Origin: Pseudomonas protegens
Lineage (GTDB): Bacteria > Pseudomonadota > Gammaproteobacteria > Pseudomonadales > Pseudomonadaceae
Length of the DNA stretch: 64,000 nucleotides
Direction: 5' to 3'
NCBI RefSeq assembly: GCF_003363755.1
Contig: NZ_CP031396.1
Coordinates: 3,256,501-3,320,500 of the forward strand
Position numbers and translations under genes: made by a program. Of this stretch, positions 29,743-38,832 are shown one piece after another (within the stretch, counting starts at the first letter, position 1; the number at the start of each line of letters is the position of its first letter). The notes below the pieces were generated by a model. That model saw only the letters and a list, made by a program, of their open reading frames with translations. It was not told the DNA's origin and did not search any database.

Positions 29743-31664
29743 AAGGTGGGTGCCGTGGCCTGCAGCCCGGCCAGCAGGAAGCGCTGATACAGTTCCTCGC
29801 GCAGCCCATCGGGCTGCTCCAGCCCCATGCGCTCAAGGTGCGCCGCAAATGCCTCAGGCTCCGGCGCATCGAGTGCCGCCTTGCCCAGCTCAAGGATCTC
29901 GCTGAGCTTGAACTTGCTCTTGAGCCAGTTCAGCGCCCGCAGCAGGTCACGCTCTTCATCGCTGAAATCACTGCCCAACGGATACTCGGGAAACAGGTGG
30001 CGATGACGCGCCTGAATGTTCTGCAAACGCTGTGGGCTGTTGTCGGTAAAACGCGGGTTCAGACGAAAATCCTTCGGCAGTTTTCCGGCCTTCTGTGCCT
30101 GCTCCAGCAACCCCGGCTGAAAGCGTGAGTCGCTGATGTTGAGCAGCGCCTCGATCACATGCGCATCCGTTTTACCCCGCAGATCGGCAATACCGTACTC
30201 GGTGATCACGATGTCCCGCAGATGGCGCGGGATGGTGCAATGGCCGTACTCCCAGACAATGTTGGAACTGACCTCGCCAGCGGATTCGCGCCAACTGCGC
30301 AGGATCAGCACTGATCGGGCATCTGCCAAAGCATGTCCCTGGGCAACGAAGTTGTACTGCCCGCCCACACCGCTGAGCACCTTCCCGCCCTGCAACTGAT
30401 CGGACACCGCCGCGCCCATCAGGGTCATGGTGAACGCGCTGTTGATGAATCGCGCATCCCGGCGCTGCAGGCGCTTGAGTTCTTCATGGCCATACAGCTC
30501 GTTGATGTAGCTGATGGCGGTCATGTTGAACTGCGCCAGCTTGCTCTTGGGCAGCTCGCGCAACCGCTGATAGAAACTGCGCGGGCCAAGGAAGAAACCA
30601 CCGTGGACCGAGACCCCGCCAGCCGTGGCCGCATCCAGAGTGCCGGCGTTGGCTTGCTGTTGCAGCTCCAGGGTCGGGTAGACCTTGCGCCGCACGATGC
30701 CGGCATCCGCCAGGGCCAGCAGACCGTTGACGAACATTTCACTGCAACCATAGAGCCCCTGGGCAAAGGGCTCGACGCCGCCTTCGCGGTCGATCAGCGC
30801 CTGCCAGTGGTCAACCTGCAGATCCGCCAGCAGGGCACGATAACCGTCGTTGTCGGCCTGCCGTGCCAGCAAGGCTGCGGTCAGCGCGTCGCCCATGGAG
30901 CCAATGCCGATCTGCAAGGTGCCGCCGTCGCGCACCAGGGTGCTGGCATGCAAGCCGATGCAATGGTCCTGAATCCCCACCGGCATGTTCGGCGTGGAAA
31001 ACAGGGTGCTGCGCTCTTCTTCGTCGATCAGCAGATCGAGGTCCGCAGCATCGATCTCGGAGTCCCCGGGCATATAAGGCAGGTCACTGTGGACCTGGCC
31101 GAGAATCAGGATGGTCTCCCCCGCCGCACGACGCTTGGCGATCATCGGCAGCATGTCGAGGGTGATATCCGGGTTGCAGCTCAGGCTCAGGCGGCCGGGG
31201 TGTTGCGGATCGCGGGCCAGCAGTTGCGCCACCAGGTTGAGGCCGGCGGCGTTGATGTCCCGGGCGGCATGGCTGTAGTTGCTGCTGACGTAGTCCTGCT
31301 GCGCTGCGGCGCTGTGCAAAAGGCTGCCGGGCTGCATGAAGAACTGCTCGACGCGGATGTTCGCCGGCAGGCTGTCACGGTGCAGGTCGGCAAGGAAATC
31401 CAGTTCCGGATAGTCGCCGAACACCCGCTCCACGAAGGGTTCGAGAAAGCGCTTCTGCAAACCGTCGCCCAGGGACGGACGGCCCAGGCTCAGGGCGGTA
31501 TAGATCGTCAGTTGGCGTTCGGGCAATTGGCCAATGCGGCGATACAGAGCGTTGGCAAAACGGTTGGGTTTGCCCAGGCCCAGGGGCATGCCCATGTGAA
31601 TGTGTTGCGGCAAACGGGCGAGCACTTCATCTACCGCATGCTCGATAGAACAGGATTGCAGCAT
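29736..31664 (-). CDS. Acetyl-CoA hydrolase/transferase family protein
   Basis: 642-residue CoA-transferase fold protein, longer than the usual 430-500 aa. The C-terminal acetyl-CoA hydrolase domain is clear: RDARFINSAFTMTLMGAAVSDQ, GKVLSGVGGQYNFVAQGHAL, and VTEYGIADLRGKTDAHV-type sequence near residues 500-530. The N-terminal half carries the other CoA-transferase lobe. The ATG at 31664 is chosen over the open frame to 31757. The substrate is unknown. Its TAG stop lies inside a REP element. Confidence 0.8.
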   Translation of the reverse strand: MLQSCSIEHAVDEVLARLPQHIHMGMPLGLGKPNRFANALYRRIGQLPERQLTIYTALSLGRPSLGDGLQKRFLEPFVERVFGDYPELDFLADLHRDSLPANIRVEQFFMQPGSLLHSAAAQQDYVSSNYSHAARDINAAGLNLVAQLLARDPQHPGRLSLSCNPDITLDMLPMIAKRRAAGETILILGQVHSDLPYMPGDSEIDAADLDLLIDEEERSTLFSTPNMPVGIQDHCIGLHASTLVRDGGTLQIGIGSMGDALTAALLARQADNDGYRALLADLQVDHWQALIDREGGVEPFAQGLYGCSEMFVNGLLALADAGIVRRKVYPTLELQQQANAGTLDAATAGGVSVHGGFFLGPRSFYQRLRELPKSKLAQFNMTAISYINELYGHEELKRLQRRDARFINSAFTMTLMGAAVSDQLQGGKVLSGVGGQYNFVAQGHALADARSVLILRSWRESAGEVSSNIVWEYGHCTIPRHLRDIVITEYGIADLRGKTDAHVIEALLNISDSRFQPGLLEQAQKAGKLPKDFRLNPRFTDNSPQRLQNIQARHRHLFPEYPLGSDFSDEERDLLRALNWLKSKFKLSEILELGKAALDAPEPEAFAAHLERMGLEQPDGLREELYQRFLLAGLQATAPTLS

Positions 31665-31757
31665 CTGACCCTCCGGGGACCATCCATGAATTGAGGTTGG
31701 ACCGAGCTTGCCGGGAGTTTGCTGCCTTGAACAGTGCACTGGCTGAATTACGCCCAC

Positions 31758-31784
31758 AAAAAAGCCGCTCGTAAGCGGCTTTTT
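31758..31784 (-). terminator. Terminator of cytochrome c5 gene
   Basis: AAAAAAGCCGCT / AGCGGCTTTTT stem with a short loop, 17 bases beyond the cytochrome stop. Confidence 0.85.
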
Positions 31785-31800
31785 CGCTGAAGATGGCGAC

Positions 31801-32229
31801 TTATTTCAGGCCGGACATCTTCTGGATAGCAGCTTTGAGATCATCATCGGTGCAATCGGCGCAGGTGCCTTTAGGCGGCATGGCGTTGATACCGGTGATG
31901 GCCTTGGCCAGGATGCCGTCGAGGCCGCCCTGGTGATCGGCGCGCTCTTTCCAGGCTGCGGTGTCACCGATTTTCGGCGCACCCAACAGGCCGGTGCCGT
32001 GACAAGCATTGCAATGCTTGGCAATCACGTCATCCGGGGATTTCGCACCACCGCCACCACCTGCAGTAGCAGCGACTTCCATACCCTTGCATTCCTGCCC
32101 CTGAACGCAGACCTGGCCAACAGGCTCAAGACGCTTGGCAATGTCATCATTAGTCGCAGCTTGAGCGCTGACTGCCCAAAGGGCCAATACGGTTGCTGGT
32201 GCGGCCAGCATTTTCATAATTAGGTTCAC
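31801..32229 (-). CDS. cycB: Cytochrome c5
   Basis: 142-residue periplasmic monohaem cytochrome. Signal peptide about residues 1-24 (ends VSAQAA). The haem site is CNACH at residues 73-77, and the axial Met is Met117 in NAMPPKG. A second cysteine pair, TCADC (127-130), is typical of c5. A GTG start at 32229 has GAGGG eight bases upstream, while the ATG at 32217 has no such site, so I keep the GTG. Probably an electron donor or carrier of the respiratory chain. Confidence 0.88.
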   Translation of the reverse strand: MNLIMKMLAAPATVLALWAVSAQAATNDDIAKRLEPVGQVCVQGQECKGMEVAATAGGGGGAKSPDDVIAKHCNACHGTGLLGAPKIGDTAAWKERADHQGGLDGILAKAITGINAMPPKGTCADCTDDDLKAAIQKMSGLK

Positions 32230-32315
32230 GCGTACACCCTCAATGGTGGCTAGTCACGCCTGCGGCCACGGTTTCGCAGGCGGGCGAAAGTATAACGGTT
32301 AGCCCGCCACACTGA

Positions 32316-32340
32316 AACAACCCCAAAGTCGAAGGGGTCT
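32316..32340 (-). terminator. Weak terminator after pauR
   Basis: ACCCC / GGGGT stem on the minus strand followed by TTGTTT. It lies about 60 bases beyond the regulator's stop. Stability is modest. Confidence 0.35.
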
Positions 32341-32399
32341 TAATCGCGGCGAAATGTCGCTGGGGGCCTCTCTGCAAACCTTGCAGGATGCCTCTTGGT

Positions 32400-32948
32400 C
32401 TAGAAATTTGCCGGAGTGGCTGCGCTGATTAGTCGCGCCGGAGCATCGAACGGATTACGGAAACGGTGCGGCTTCGTACTCTCAAAGTAGTAGCTGTCAC
32501 CGGCCTCCAGGACAAATGTTTCCAGCCCTACCACCAGTTCCAGGCGACCTTCGAGAAGAATGCCGGTTTCCTCGCCGTCGTGGGTGAGCATCTCTTCCCC
32601 AGTATCGGCGCCGGGCGGGTAGATTTCGTTGAGAAACGCAATAGCACGACTCGGATGCGCCCGGCCCACCAGCTTCATGGTGACTGCGCCATCGGAGATA
32701 TCGATCAGTTCGTGGGCCTTGTAGACAATCTGAGAAGGCGTTTCCTGGAGGATTTCCTCGGAAAAGAACTCGACCATGGACATGGGAATGCCGCCCAGCA
32801 CCTTTCGCAGCGAGCTGATCGAGGGGCTGACACTGTTCTTTTCGATCATTGAAATGGTGCTATTGGTGACGCCCGCACGCTTGGCGAGTTCACGCTGGGA
32901 AAGACCTTTCAGTTTACGGATGGATTGTAGTCGTTCACCGACGTCCAA
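32400..32948 (-). CDS. pauR: Cupin-type transcriptional repressor PauR
   Basis: 182-residue regulator: an N-terminal XRE helix-turn-helix (MDVGERLQSIRKLKGLSQRELAKRAGVTNSTISMIE, residues 1-36) and a C-terminal cupin (about 110-176, LNEIYPPGADTGEEMLTHDGEETGILLEGRLEL). Its place beside dadX-dadA matches P. aeruginosa PauR, the repressor of polyamine utilisation genes. The polyamine genes at 37069 and 43225 are likely targets. Direct and inverted repeats lie in its upstream region (see findings). Confidence 0.88.
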   Translation of the reverse strand: MDVGERLQSIRKLKGLSQRELAKRAGVTNSTISMIEKNSVSPSISSLRKVLGGIPMSMVEFFSEEILQETPSQIVYKAHELIDISDGAVTMKLVGRAHPSRAIAFLNEIYPPGADTGEEMLTHDGEETGILLEGRLELVVGLETFVLEAGDSYYFESTKPHRFRNPFDAPARLISAATPANF

Positions 32949-32976
32949 TGCGGCAGCCTCCTAGGCGGGAATCAGG

Positions 32977-33026
32977 CGTTGTTGTAATTGAGCGTTATCA
33001 TGGCGACAGCGTTCAGTATTTACAAC
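32977..33026. promoter_or_regulatory. Operator-like repeats upstream of pauR
   Basis: Inverted arms GTTGTAA (32981-32987) and TTACAAC (33020-33026) surround three direct GCGTT copies (32977, 32992 and 33009). They sit within 80 bases upstream of the pauR start, so they may be the autorepression site. Confidence 0.4.
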
Positions 33027-33080
33027 ACTTGGCCCCGATTCCCCCGAGGGCAGGCGACTTTCGGTACAACCCGCGTAATC

Positions 33081-34154
33081 TCAGTCTTCGCAGTACACCA
33101 GCGGCACCCGACGCAGGTTGCAGAACAGCTGATAAGGGATGGTATTGGCGGCCAGGGCAACCTCGCTGGCGAGGATGTTCTTGCCCCACAACTCCACCCG
33201 GGAACCCAGCCCGGCCTGTGGCACATCCGTCAGGTCGACACACAGCATGTCCATGGACACCCGGCCCAGCAGGCGGCTGCGCTGGCCGTCCACCAGCATC
33301 GGAGTGCCGGTCGGCGCGTGGCGCGGATAGCCATCGGCATAACCCATGGCGACCACGCCGATGCGCATCGGCTTGTCGGTGATGAACTTGGCGCCATAGC
33401 CCACCGGCTCGCCGGCGGGCAGCTCACGCACACAGATCACCTTGGATTCCAGGGTCATGACCGGCTGCAGTCGCTCAGCCACGGAGTTGTTTTCTTCGAA
33501 CGGCGTAGAGCCATAAAGCATGATGCCGGGACGCACCCAGTCACTGGGCACGCTCGGCCAGCCCATGACCGCCGGCGAGTTACGCAAGCTGATTTCAGCC
33601 CCCAGCCCCTGACGAGCCGCCTCGAATACCGCGACCTGTTCACTGCTGCGCGGGCAGTCCAGCTCGTCAGCACGGGCGAAGTGGCTCATCAGCACGATCT
33701 TCTCGACCTTGCCGCTGGCCTGCAGCCGTTGATAGGCCGTCTGGTAATCCTTGGGATGCAGGCCAACCCGGTGCATGCCCGAATCCAGCTTGAGCCAGAC
33801 CGTCAGCGGCTTGGCCACCGGTGTCTGCTCGATAGCCTCGAGCTGCCACAGCGAATGCACCACACACCAGAAATCATGCTCGACGATCAGCGCCAACTCG
33901 GAGGCCTCAAAGAAACCTTCCAACAGCAGGATCGGCGCACCAATACCGGCGGCGCGCAGTTCCAGGGCCTCTTCGATGCAGGCCACGGCAAAGCCGTCGG
34001 CCTCGGCCTCCAGCGCCCGGGCGCAACGCACGGCGCCATGACCGTAGGCATCAGCCTTGATCACCGCAAGGGCGCGAACACCCGAGACTTCACGGGCCAG
34101 TTGGTAGTTGTGACGCAGGGCTTGGAGATCGATCAGGGCACGGGCAGGGCGCAT
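33081..34154 (-). CDS. dadX: Catabolic alanine racemase
   Basis: 357-residue fold-type III PLP racemase. PLP-binding Lys33 is in [10 protein letters not shown] and the second catalytic base Tyr253 is in VGYGAKF. It converts L- to D-alanine, which DadA then oxidises. It is last in the minus-strand set dadA-ridA-dadX. A separate anabolic alr is expected elsewhere on the chromosome. Confidence 0.95.
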   Translation of the reverse strand: MRPARALIDLQALRHNYQLAREVSGVRALAVIKADAYGHGAVRCARALEAEADGFAVACIEEALELRAAGIGAPILLLEGFFEASELALIVEHDFWCVVHSLWQLEAIEQTPVAKPLTVWLKLDSGMHRVGLHPKDYQTAYQRLQASGKVEKIVLMSHFARADELDCPRSSEQVAVFEAARQGLGAEISLRNSPAVMGWPSVPSDWVRPGIMLYGSTPFEENNSVAERLQPVMTLESKVICVRELPAGEPVGYGAKFITDKPMRIGVVAMGYADGYPRHAPTGTPMLVDGQRSRLLGRVSMDMLCVDLTDVPQAGLGSRVELWGKNILASEVALAANTIPYQLFCNLRRVPLVYCED

Positions 34155-34246
34155 GGCGGCAGACTTCTAGGCGGTCATGGGGGAATAAAAAACCGGTGCT
34201 GGATGACGGCTGGCCGCCACCGGCACCGGGAGAGGGATCTTGTCGC

Positions 34247-34600
34247 TCAAGGCAGAGCAGCCACCACGGAAAGCTCGATGAGGATTTCCGGCTCGCAGAG
34301 CTTGGTCTCCACAGTGGCCCGGGCCGGGGCCACGCCTTTTGGCAGCCACTGGTCCCAGACACTGTTCATGCCTGCGAAGTGGGCATCGATGTCCTTGAGG
34401 TAGATGGTCACCGACAGCAGCTTGCTCTTGTCGGTGCCCGCCAGGTCCAGCAGACGCTCGATGTTGGCCAGGGTTTCCCGGGTTTGCTGTTCGATCCCGG
34501 CACTCATGTCATCGCCGACTTGCCCGGACAGATACACCGTACCGCTGTGAACGACGATCTGACTCATGCGCTCATTGGTGAGCTGGCGCTGGATTGACAT
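34247..34600 (-). CDS. RidA family enamine/imine deaminase (dad operon)
   Basis: 117-residue YjgF/YER057c/UK114 family protein. It carries the family signature [15 protein letters not shown] and a C-terminal [18 protein letters not shown] segment, where RidA proteins normally carry the Arg and Glu residues that handle the imine. Its start (34600) overlaps the dadA reading frame by 29 bases, with AGGAG ten bases upstream. It likely removes 2-aminoacrylate-like or imine products made by DadA. A second RidA is at 60197. Confidence 0.88.
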   Translation of the reverse strand: MSIQRQLTNERMSQIVVHSGTVYLSGQVGDDMSAGIEQQTRETLANIERLLDLAGTDKSKLLSVTIYLKDIDAHFAGMNSVWDQWLPKGVAPARATVETKLCEPEILIELSVVAALP

Positions 34601-35873
34601 GTTTAGCTGACTCCTGAGGGTTGCCATAACGGGAAATATCGAGGCCTTCGGCACTGATCTGCGGCTTTTTCTTGGCCATCAGGTCCGCCAGCAAACGACC
34701 GGAACCACAGGCCATGGTCCAACCGAGGGTGCCATGACCGGTGTTCAAGAACAGATTGCGGAACGGCGTGGCACCGACGATTGGCGTGCCATCCGGGGTG
34801 GTAGGACGCAGCCCGGTCCAGAAACTGGCCTGGGACAGATCGCCGCCCTGAGGATAGAGATCGTTGACGATCATCTCCAGCGTTTCACGCCGGCGCGGGT
34901 TCAGCGACAGGTCAAAACCGGCGATTTCGGCCATGCCACCGACCCGGATACGGTTATCGAAACGAGTGATCGCGACCTTGTAGGTCTCGTCGAGGATGGT
35001 CGAAGTCGGGGCCATGGCCGGGTTGGTGATCGGCACGGTCAGGGAGTAGCCCTTGAGTGGGTACACCGGGGCCTTGATGCCCAGCGGCTTGAGCAATTGC
35101 GGCGAGTAGCTGCCCAGGGCCAGCACGTAGCGGTCGGCGGTTTCCAGTTTGCCGTCGATCCACACGCCATTGATCCGGTCGCCGGCGAAGTCGAGGCGCT
35201 GGATGTCCTGGCCAAAACGGAACTCCACACCCAGCTTGATGGCCATTTCAGCCAGGCGCGTGGTGAAGATCTGGCAGTCGCCGGTCTGGTCATTCGGCAG
35301 GCGCAGGGCACCGGCAAGGATGTCGGTGACGCTGGCCAGAGCCGGCTCGACCCGGGCGATGCCCTCGCGATCCAACAGCTCGAACGGTACGCCGGATTCC
35401 TTGAGCACGGCGATGTCTTTCGCCGCGCCGTCCAGTTGCGCCTGGGTGCGGAACAGCTGGGTGGTGCCCAGGCTGCGACCTTCGTAGGCGATGCCGGTTT
35501 CCGCACGCAATTCGTCGAGGCAGTCACGGCTGTATTCGGACAGACGCACCATGCGCTCTTTGTTCACTGCATAACGGCTGGCAGTGCAGTTACGCAGCAT
35601 CTGCGCCATCCACAGGTATTGGTCGATATCGGCGGTGGCCTTGATTGCCAGCGGTGCGTGGCGCTGCAGCAGCCATTTGATGGCCTTGAGCGGCACGCCC
35701 GGAGCAGCCCAGGGCGAGGCATAGCCAGGGGAAACCTGGCCGGCGTTGGCGAAACTGGTTTCCATGGCTGCAGCCGGCTGGCGGTCCACCACGGTCACAT
35801 CAAACCCGGCTCGAGCCAGGTAATAGGCACTGGTGGTTCCGATAACGCCACTGCCCAAGACCAGAACGCGCAT
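34572..35873 (-). CDS. dadA: D-amino acid dehydrogenase, small subunit
   Basis: 433-residue inner-membrane-associated FAD enzyme that oxidises D-alanine to pyruvate, ammonia and quinol. The Rossmann motif is [20 protein letters not shown] (GSGVIG at 7-12), and the C-terminal flavin part contains [23 protein letters not shown] and [26 protein letters not shown] lies eight bases before the ATG at 35873, so I prefer it to the ATGs one or two codons earlier. First gene of the catabolic alanine operon; divergent from its Lrp-type regulator. Confidence 0.95.
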   Translation of the reverse strand: MRVLVLGSGVIGTTSAYYLARAGFDVTVVDRQPAAAMETSFANAGQVSPGYASPWAAPGVPLKAIKWLLQRHAPLAIKATADIDQYLWMAQMLRNCTASRYAVNKERMVRLSEYSRDCLDELRAETGIAYEGRSLGTTQLFRTQAQLDGAAKDIAVLKESGVPFELLDREGIARVEPALASVTDILAGALRLPNDQTGDCQIFTTRLAEMAIKLGVEFRFGQDIQRLDFAGDRINGVWIDGKLETADRYVLALGSYSPQLLKPLGIKAPVYPLKGYSLTVPITNPAMAPTSTILDETYKVAITRFDNRIRVGGMAEIAGFDLSLNPRRRETLEMIVNDLYPQGGDLSQASFWTGLRPTTPDGTPIVGATPFRNLFLNTGHGTLGWTMACGSGRLLADLMAKKKPQISAEGLDISRYGNPQESAKHVNPAPAHQ

Positions 35874-35982
35874 TTTCATATCCCTCATCGCGGCTTGACC
35901 GCTGACGTTTGTTATTCAGAGCAAAGATGGGCGCAGTGTAAGAAACATTGAGCAGTGATTTTCACTATATAACCGCCTATAT

Positions 35983-36002
35983 TTGGCGAGAATTCTCGGC
36001 AA
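35983..36002. promoter_or_regulatory. Palindromic Lrp-site candidate
   Basis: TTGGCGAGAATTCTCGGCAA is a 20-bp palindrome with a single mismatched pair (arms TTG-CGAG and CTCG-CAA). It is centred about 39 bases before the lrp start in the dadA-lrp gap. Confidence 0.55.
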
Positions 36003-36030
36003 TATCGCTTTTCACGGAGGGGCATCCCCT

Positions 36031-36519
36031 ATGCGCACCAATCATCAGACCCGTCGTGCCCTGGACAAGATAGATCGCAATATCCTGCGAATTCTGCAGG
36101 CCGATGGACGCATTTCCTTCACCGAGCTGGGGGAACGGGTCGGACTCTCCACCACCCCTTGCACCGAGCGAGTGCGCCGCCTGGAACGCGAAGGAATCAT
36201 CATGGGCTACAACGCCCGGCTCAACCCGCAGCACTTGAAGGGCAGCCTGCTGGTGTTCGTCGAGATCAGCCTGGACTACAAGTCAGGGGATACCTTCGAG
36301 GAGTTTCGCCGGGCGGTACTGAAGCTGCCGCACGTGCTGGAGTGCCACCTGGTATCCGGGGACTTCGACTATCTGGTCAAGGCGCGGATCTCGGAGATGG
36401 CGTCCTATCGCAAGCTGCTGGGGGACATCCTGCTCAAGCTGCCCCATGTACGGGAATCCAAGAGCTACATCGTGATGGAGGAAGTGAAGGAAAGCCTGAG
36501 CCTGCCGATTCCGGATTGA
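36031..36519 (+). CDS. lrp: Lrp/AsnC family regulator of dad genes
   Basis: 162-residue Lrp-type regulator. The AsnC helix-turn-helix (LDKIDRNILRILQADGRISFTELGERVGLSTTPCTERVRRLEREG, residues 11-55) precedes the RAM effector domain. GGAGGGG lies about eight bases before the ATG at 36031, and the 16 residues in front of it in the open frame are not conserved. Lrp responds to alanine and activates dadA in P. aeruginosa; the divergent layout supports that here. Confidence 0.92.
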   Translation: MRTNHQTRRALDKIDRNILRILQADGRISFTELGERVGLSTTPCTERVRRLEREGIIMGYNARLNPQHLKGSLLVFVEISLDYKSGDTFEEFRRAVLKLPHVLECHLVSGDFDYLVKARISEMASYRKLLGDILLKLPHVRESKSYIVMEEVKESLSLPIPD

Positions 36520-36566
36520 GATGAGGGGCGCCGGTTCCGCGGCAAGCTGGCTCGGAGCGCGAGGGG

Positions 36567-36920
36567 CTAGACCAGGACCTGACGATTGCTGGCCATGTAG
36601 TCGTGGATCTGCTTCTCGACCCGGGGGTGGATCATCTCCACGGGACGCCGGCCGTTGGGGCACGGCAGGCTCGGCGTGGTGCCGAACAAGCGACAGATCA
36701 GCGGGCGTTCGTCATACACCGTGCAGCCATTGGGCCCCAGGTGCACACAGTTGAGCTCGTCCATGGCGGCGTCCTGCTCGGCAGCGGTCTTGCGCGGCAG
36801 GCGGGACATCTCCTCAGGCGAAGTGGTGACTGGGCCGCAGCAGTCGTGGCAACCAGGAACGCACTCGAACGAGGGAATCTGCTGACGCAAACTACGGACG
36901 ATTTGACGGTTACAGCTCAT
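36567..36920 (-). CDS. YkgJ family cysteine-cluster protein
   Basis: 117-residue protein with the YkgJ/UPF0153 zinc- or Fe-S-binding cluster: PGCHDCCGP (cysteines at about 24, 27 and 28), then LNCVHLGPNGCTVYDERPLICRLFG and PCPNG. Function unknown; the cysteine set suggests a metal cofactor. The start at 36920 (MSCNRQIVRS) fits the family; an ATG ten codons upstream is possible. It overlaps no gene and is divergent from the oxidase at 37069. Confidence 0.82.
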   Translation of the reverse strand: MSCNRQIVRSLRQQIPSFECVPGCHDCCGPVTTSPEEMSRLPRKTAAEQDAAMDELNCVHLGPNGCTVYDERPLICRLFGTTPSLPCPNGRRPVEMIHPRVEKQIHDYMASNRQVLV

Positions 36921-37068
36921 GAAAAAGGCTACCGGGGCATGAATAGCCATGAATTCTGCCCTAAATGCCTGGCAGCAGACAGGGCCGGGCGTCCTGCGGT
37001 TGCCGCAAACGAAAGCCGCGGCTTATGCTCCGGCAATTTTTAAAGCCCCCCTGATCAGGACACTTTCC

Positions 37069-38382
37069 ATGCCCGCCAGTGCTCAGCCATCCGCCGCCAG
37101 CGATCGGCACGCCGCCTCTTACTATGCCGCCAGCAGCCTGCCGCAGCCGGACTACCCGACACTGGCAGGCGAGCTGACAGCGGACGTGTGCGTGGTAGGC
37201 GGCGGATTCTCGGGGCTCAATACCGCGCTGGAACTGGCCGAACGCGGGTTCAGCGTGATCCTGCTGGAAGCCCGCAAGATCGGCTGGGGCGCCAGCGGCC
37301 GCAACGGTGGGCAGTTGATTCGCGGGGTCGGCCACGGCCTGGAGCAGTTCACCAAGGTGATCGGTAGCGACGGCGTGCGGCAGATGAAGCTCATGGGCCT
37401 GGAGGCGGTGGAAATCGTCCGCCAGCGTATCGAACGCCTGCAGATCCCCTGCGATCTGACCTGGGGCTACTGCGACCTGGCCAACAAGCCAGCAGACCTT
37501 GAGGGTTTTGCCGAAGACGCCGAAGAGCTGCGCAGCCTGGGCTATCGCCACGAAACCCGCCTGTTGCAGGCCAGTGAAATGCACAGCGTAGTGGGCTCCA
37601 CACGCTACGTTGGCGGGCTGATCGACATGGGCTCGGGCCATCTGCATCCACTGAACCTGGCCCTGGGCGAAGCCCGGGCGGCGCAGCAGATGGGCGTGCG
37701 TCTGTTCGAGCATTCGGCGGTGACTCGCATCGACTACGGGCCCGAGGTCAAGGTCCACAGCCATCGCGGCACGGTCCGCGCCAAGACCCTGGTGCTGGGC
37801 TGTAACGCCTACCTCAACGACCTCAACCCGGAGCTGGGGGGCAAGGTGCTGCCGGCCGGCAGCTACATCATTGCCACCGAACCCTTGAGTGAGGCCCAGG
37901 CGCAAGAGCTATTGCCACAGAACATGGCGGTCTGCGACCAGCGCGTCGCTCTGGACTACTACCGGCTCTCGGCCGATCGGCGCCTGTTGTTCGGCGGTGC
38001 CTGCCACTACTCGGGACGCGACCCCAAGGACATCGCCGCGTACATGCGGCCGAAGATGCTGGAAGTGTTCCCGCAACTGGCCAAGGTGAAGATCGACTAC
38101 CAGTGGGGCGGCATGATCGGCATCGGCGCCAACCGCCTGCCACAGATCGGCCGACTCAAGGACCAGCCCAATGTGTATTACGCCCAGGCCTATTCAGGCC
38201 ATGGGCTGAACGCCACGCACCTGGCGGGCAAGTTGCTGGGAGAGGCCATCAGCGGTCAACAGGGCGGCGGCTTCGACCTGTTCGCCAAGGTGCCGCACAT
38301 CACCTTTCCCGGCGGCAAGCACCTGCGCTCGCCACTGTTGGCCCTGGGCATGCTCTGGCATCGCCTGAAAGAGCTGGCCTGA
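37069..38382 (+). CDS. Gamma-glutamylputrescine-type FAD oxidase (PauB-like)
   Basis: 437-residue DAO-family flavoprotein. The FAD-binding motif is CVVGGGFSGLNTALELAERG (41-60), followed by GASGRNGGQLIRG (about 75). The C-terminal half holds the YQWGGMIGIGANRLPQIG and SGHGLNATHLAGKLLGEAI segments of PuuB/PauB oxidases. These oxidise gamma-glutamyl-putrescine (or spermidine) to the aldehyde that KauB then takes. It is one of several PauB paralogs in Pseudomonas. The open frame reaches 36949, but MPASAQPSA at 37069 fits. Confidence 0.88.
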   Translation: MPASAQPSAASDRHAASYYAASSLPQPDYPTLAGELTADVCVVGGGFSGLNTALELAERGFSVILLEARKIGWGASGRNGGQLIRGVGHGLEQFTKVIGSDGVRQMKLMGLEAVEIVRQRIERLQIPCDLTWGYCDLANKPADLEGFAEDAEELRSLGYRHETRLLQASEMHSVVGSTRYVGGLIDMGSGHLHPLNLALGEARAAQQMGVRLFEHSAVTRIDYGPEVKVHSHRGTVRAKTLVLGCNAYLNDLNPELGGKVLPAGSYIIATEPLSEAQAQELLPQNMAVCDQRVALDYYRLSADRRLLFGGACHYSGRDPKDIAAYMRPKMLEVFPQLAKVKIDYQWGGMIGIGANRLPQIGRLKDQPNVYYAQAYSGHGLNATHLAGKLLGEAISGQQGGGFDLFAKVPHITFPGGKHLRSPLLALGMLWHRLKELA

Positions 38383-38409
38383 TCTTCCGCGGCTCCTTGT
38401 CGCCGCGGA

Positions 38410-38652
38410 TTACAGCCGCCAGAAAGGCTTGAGGCCTTCGGCCCGCGCCTCCTCGCGGCTCAGCCCCACATCCCGCAACTCCTCGGCGGTCAACTCCAGC
38501 AACGCCTTGCGGGTACGCAATCGATGCCAGTACAGATCCCAGGTTCCCAGCCCGGACGGCGCAGTGCGCGACAGGGTCGCCGCCGCCCGCTCCTGCTCGA
38601 CTTCCAGCTCCTGACCGCGTAACGACAGCCGCACATCGCTCAAGCCGTTCAT
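38410..38652 (-). CDS. DUF1127 family small protein
   Basis: 80-residue protein ending in the DUF1127 (YjiS-like) arginine-rich module: WHRLRTRKALLELTAEELRDVGLSREEARAEGLKPFWRL. The N-terminal half (to about 40) is variable. Small DUF1127 proteins bind RNA and affect phosphate and carbon metabolism in alphaproteobacteria; here the role is unknown. Of two in-frame ATGs I choose 38652, because AGGAG is then eight bases away. It is divergent from the MocR gene. Confidence 0.8.
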   Translation of the reverse strand: MNGLSDVRLSLRGQELEVEQERAAATLSRTAPSGLGTWDLYWHRLRTRKALLELTAEELRDVGLSREEARAEGLKPFWRL

Positions 38653-38712
38653 CTCCATTGCTCCTGTTTACTCAAGTTGCCATGAGCGAGCATGATGGGC
38701 GCCATAGCAAAA

Positions 38713-38791
38713 CCAATACAGACCCAATACAGCGGCATTACTTCCATACAGATTTGCCAAAATTCCCGCTGAATGCCGTATTTTTGCCTCA
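38713..38791. promoter_or_regulatory. Repeat cluster upstream of the MocR gene
   Basis: CCAATACAG occurs at 38713-38721 and 38724-38732 (11-bp period), CCATACAG at 38744-38751, and the inverted CTGTACTGG at 38783-38791. Direct repeats of this kind are typical MocR operators. The block lies between the divergent DUF1127 and MocR genes. Confidence 0.5.
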
Positions 38792-38832
38792 TCTGTACTG
38801 GTCCTCCATGACTGCCACTTCGAGCCAACGCC

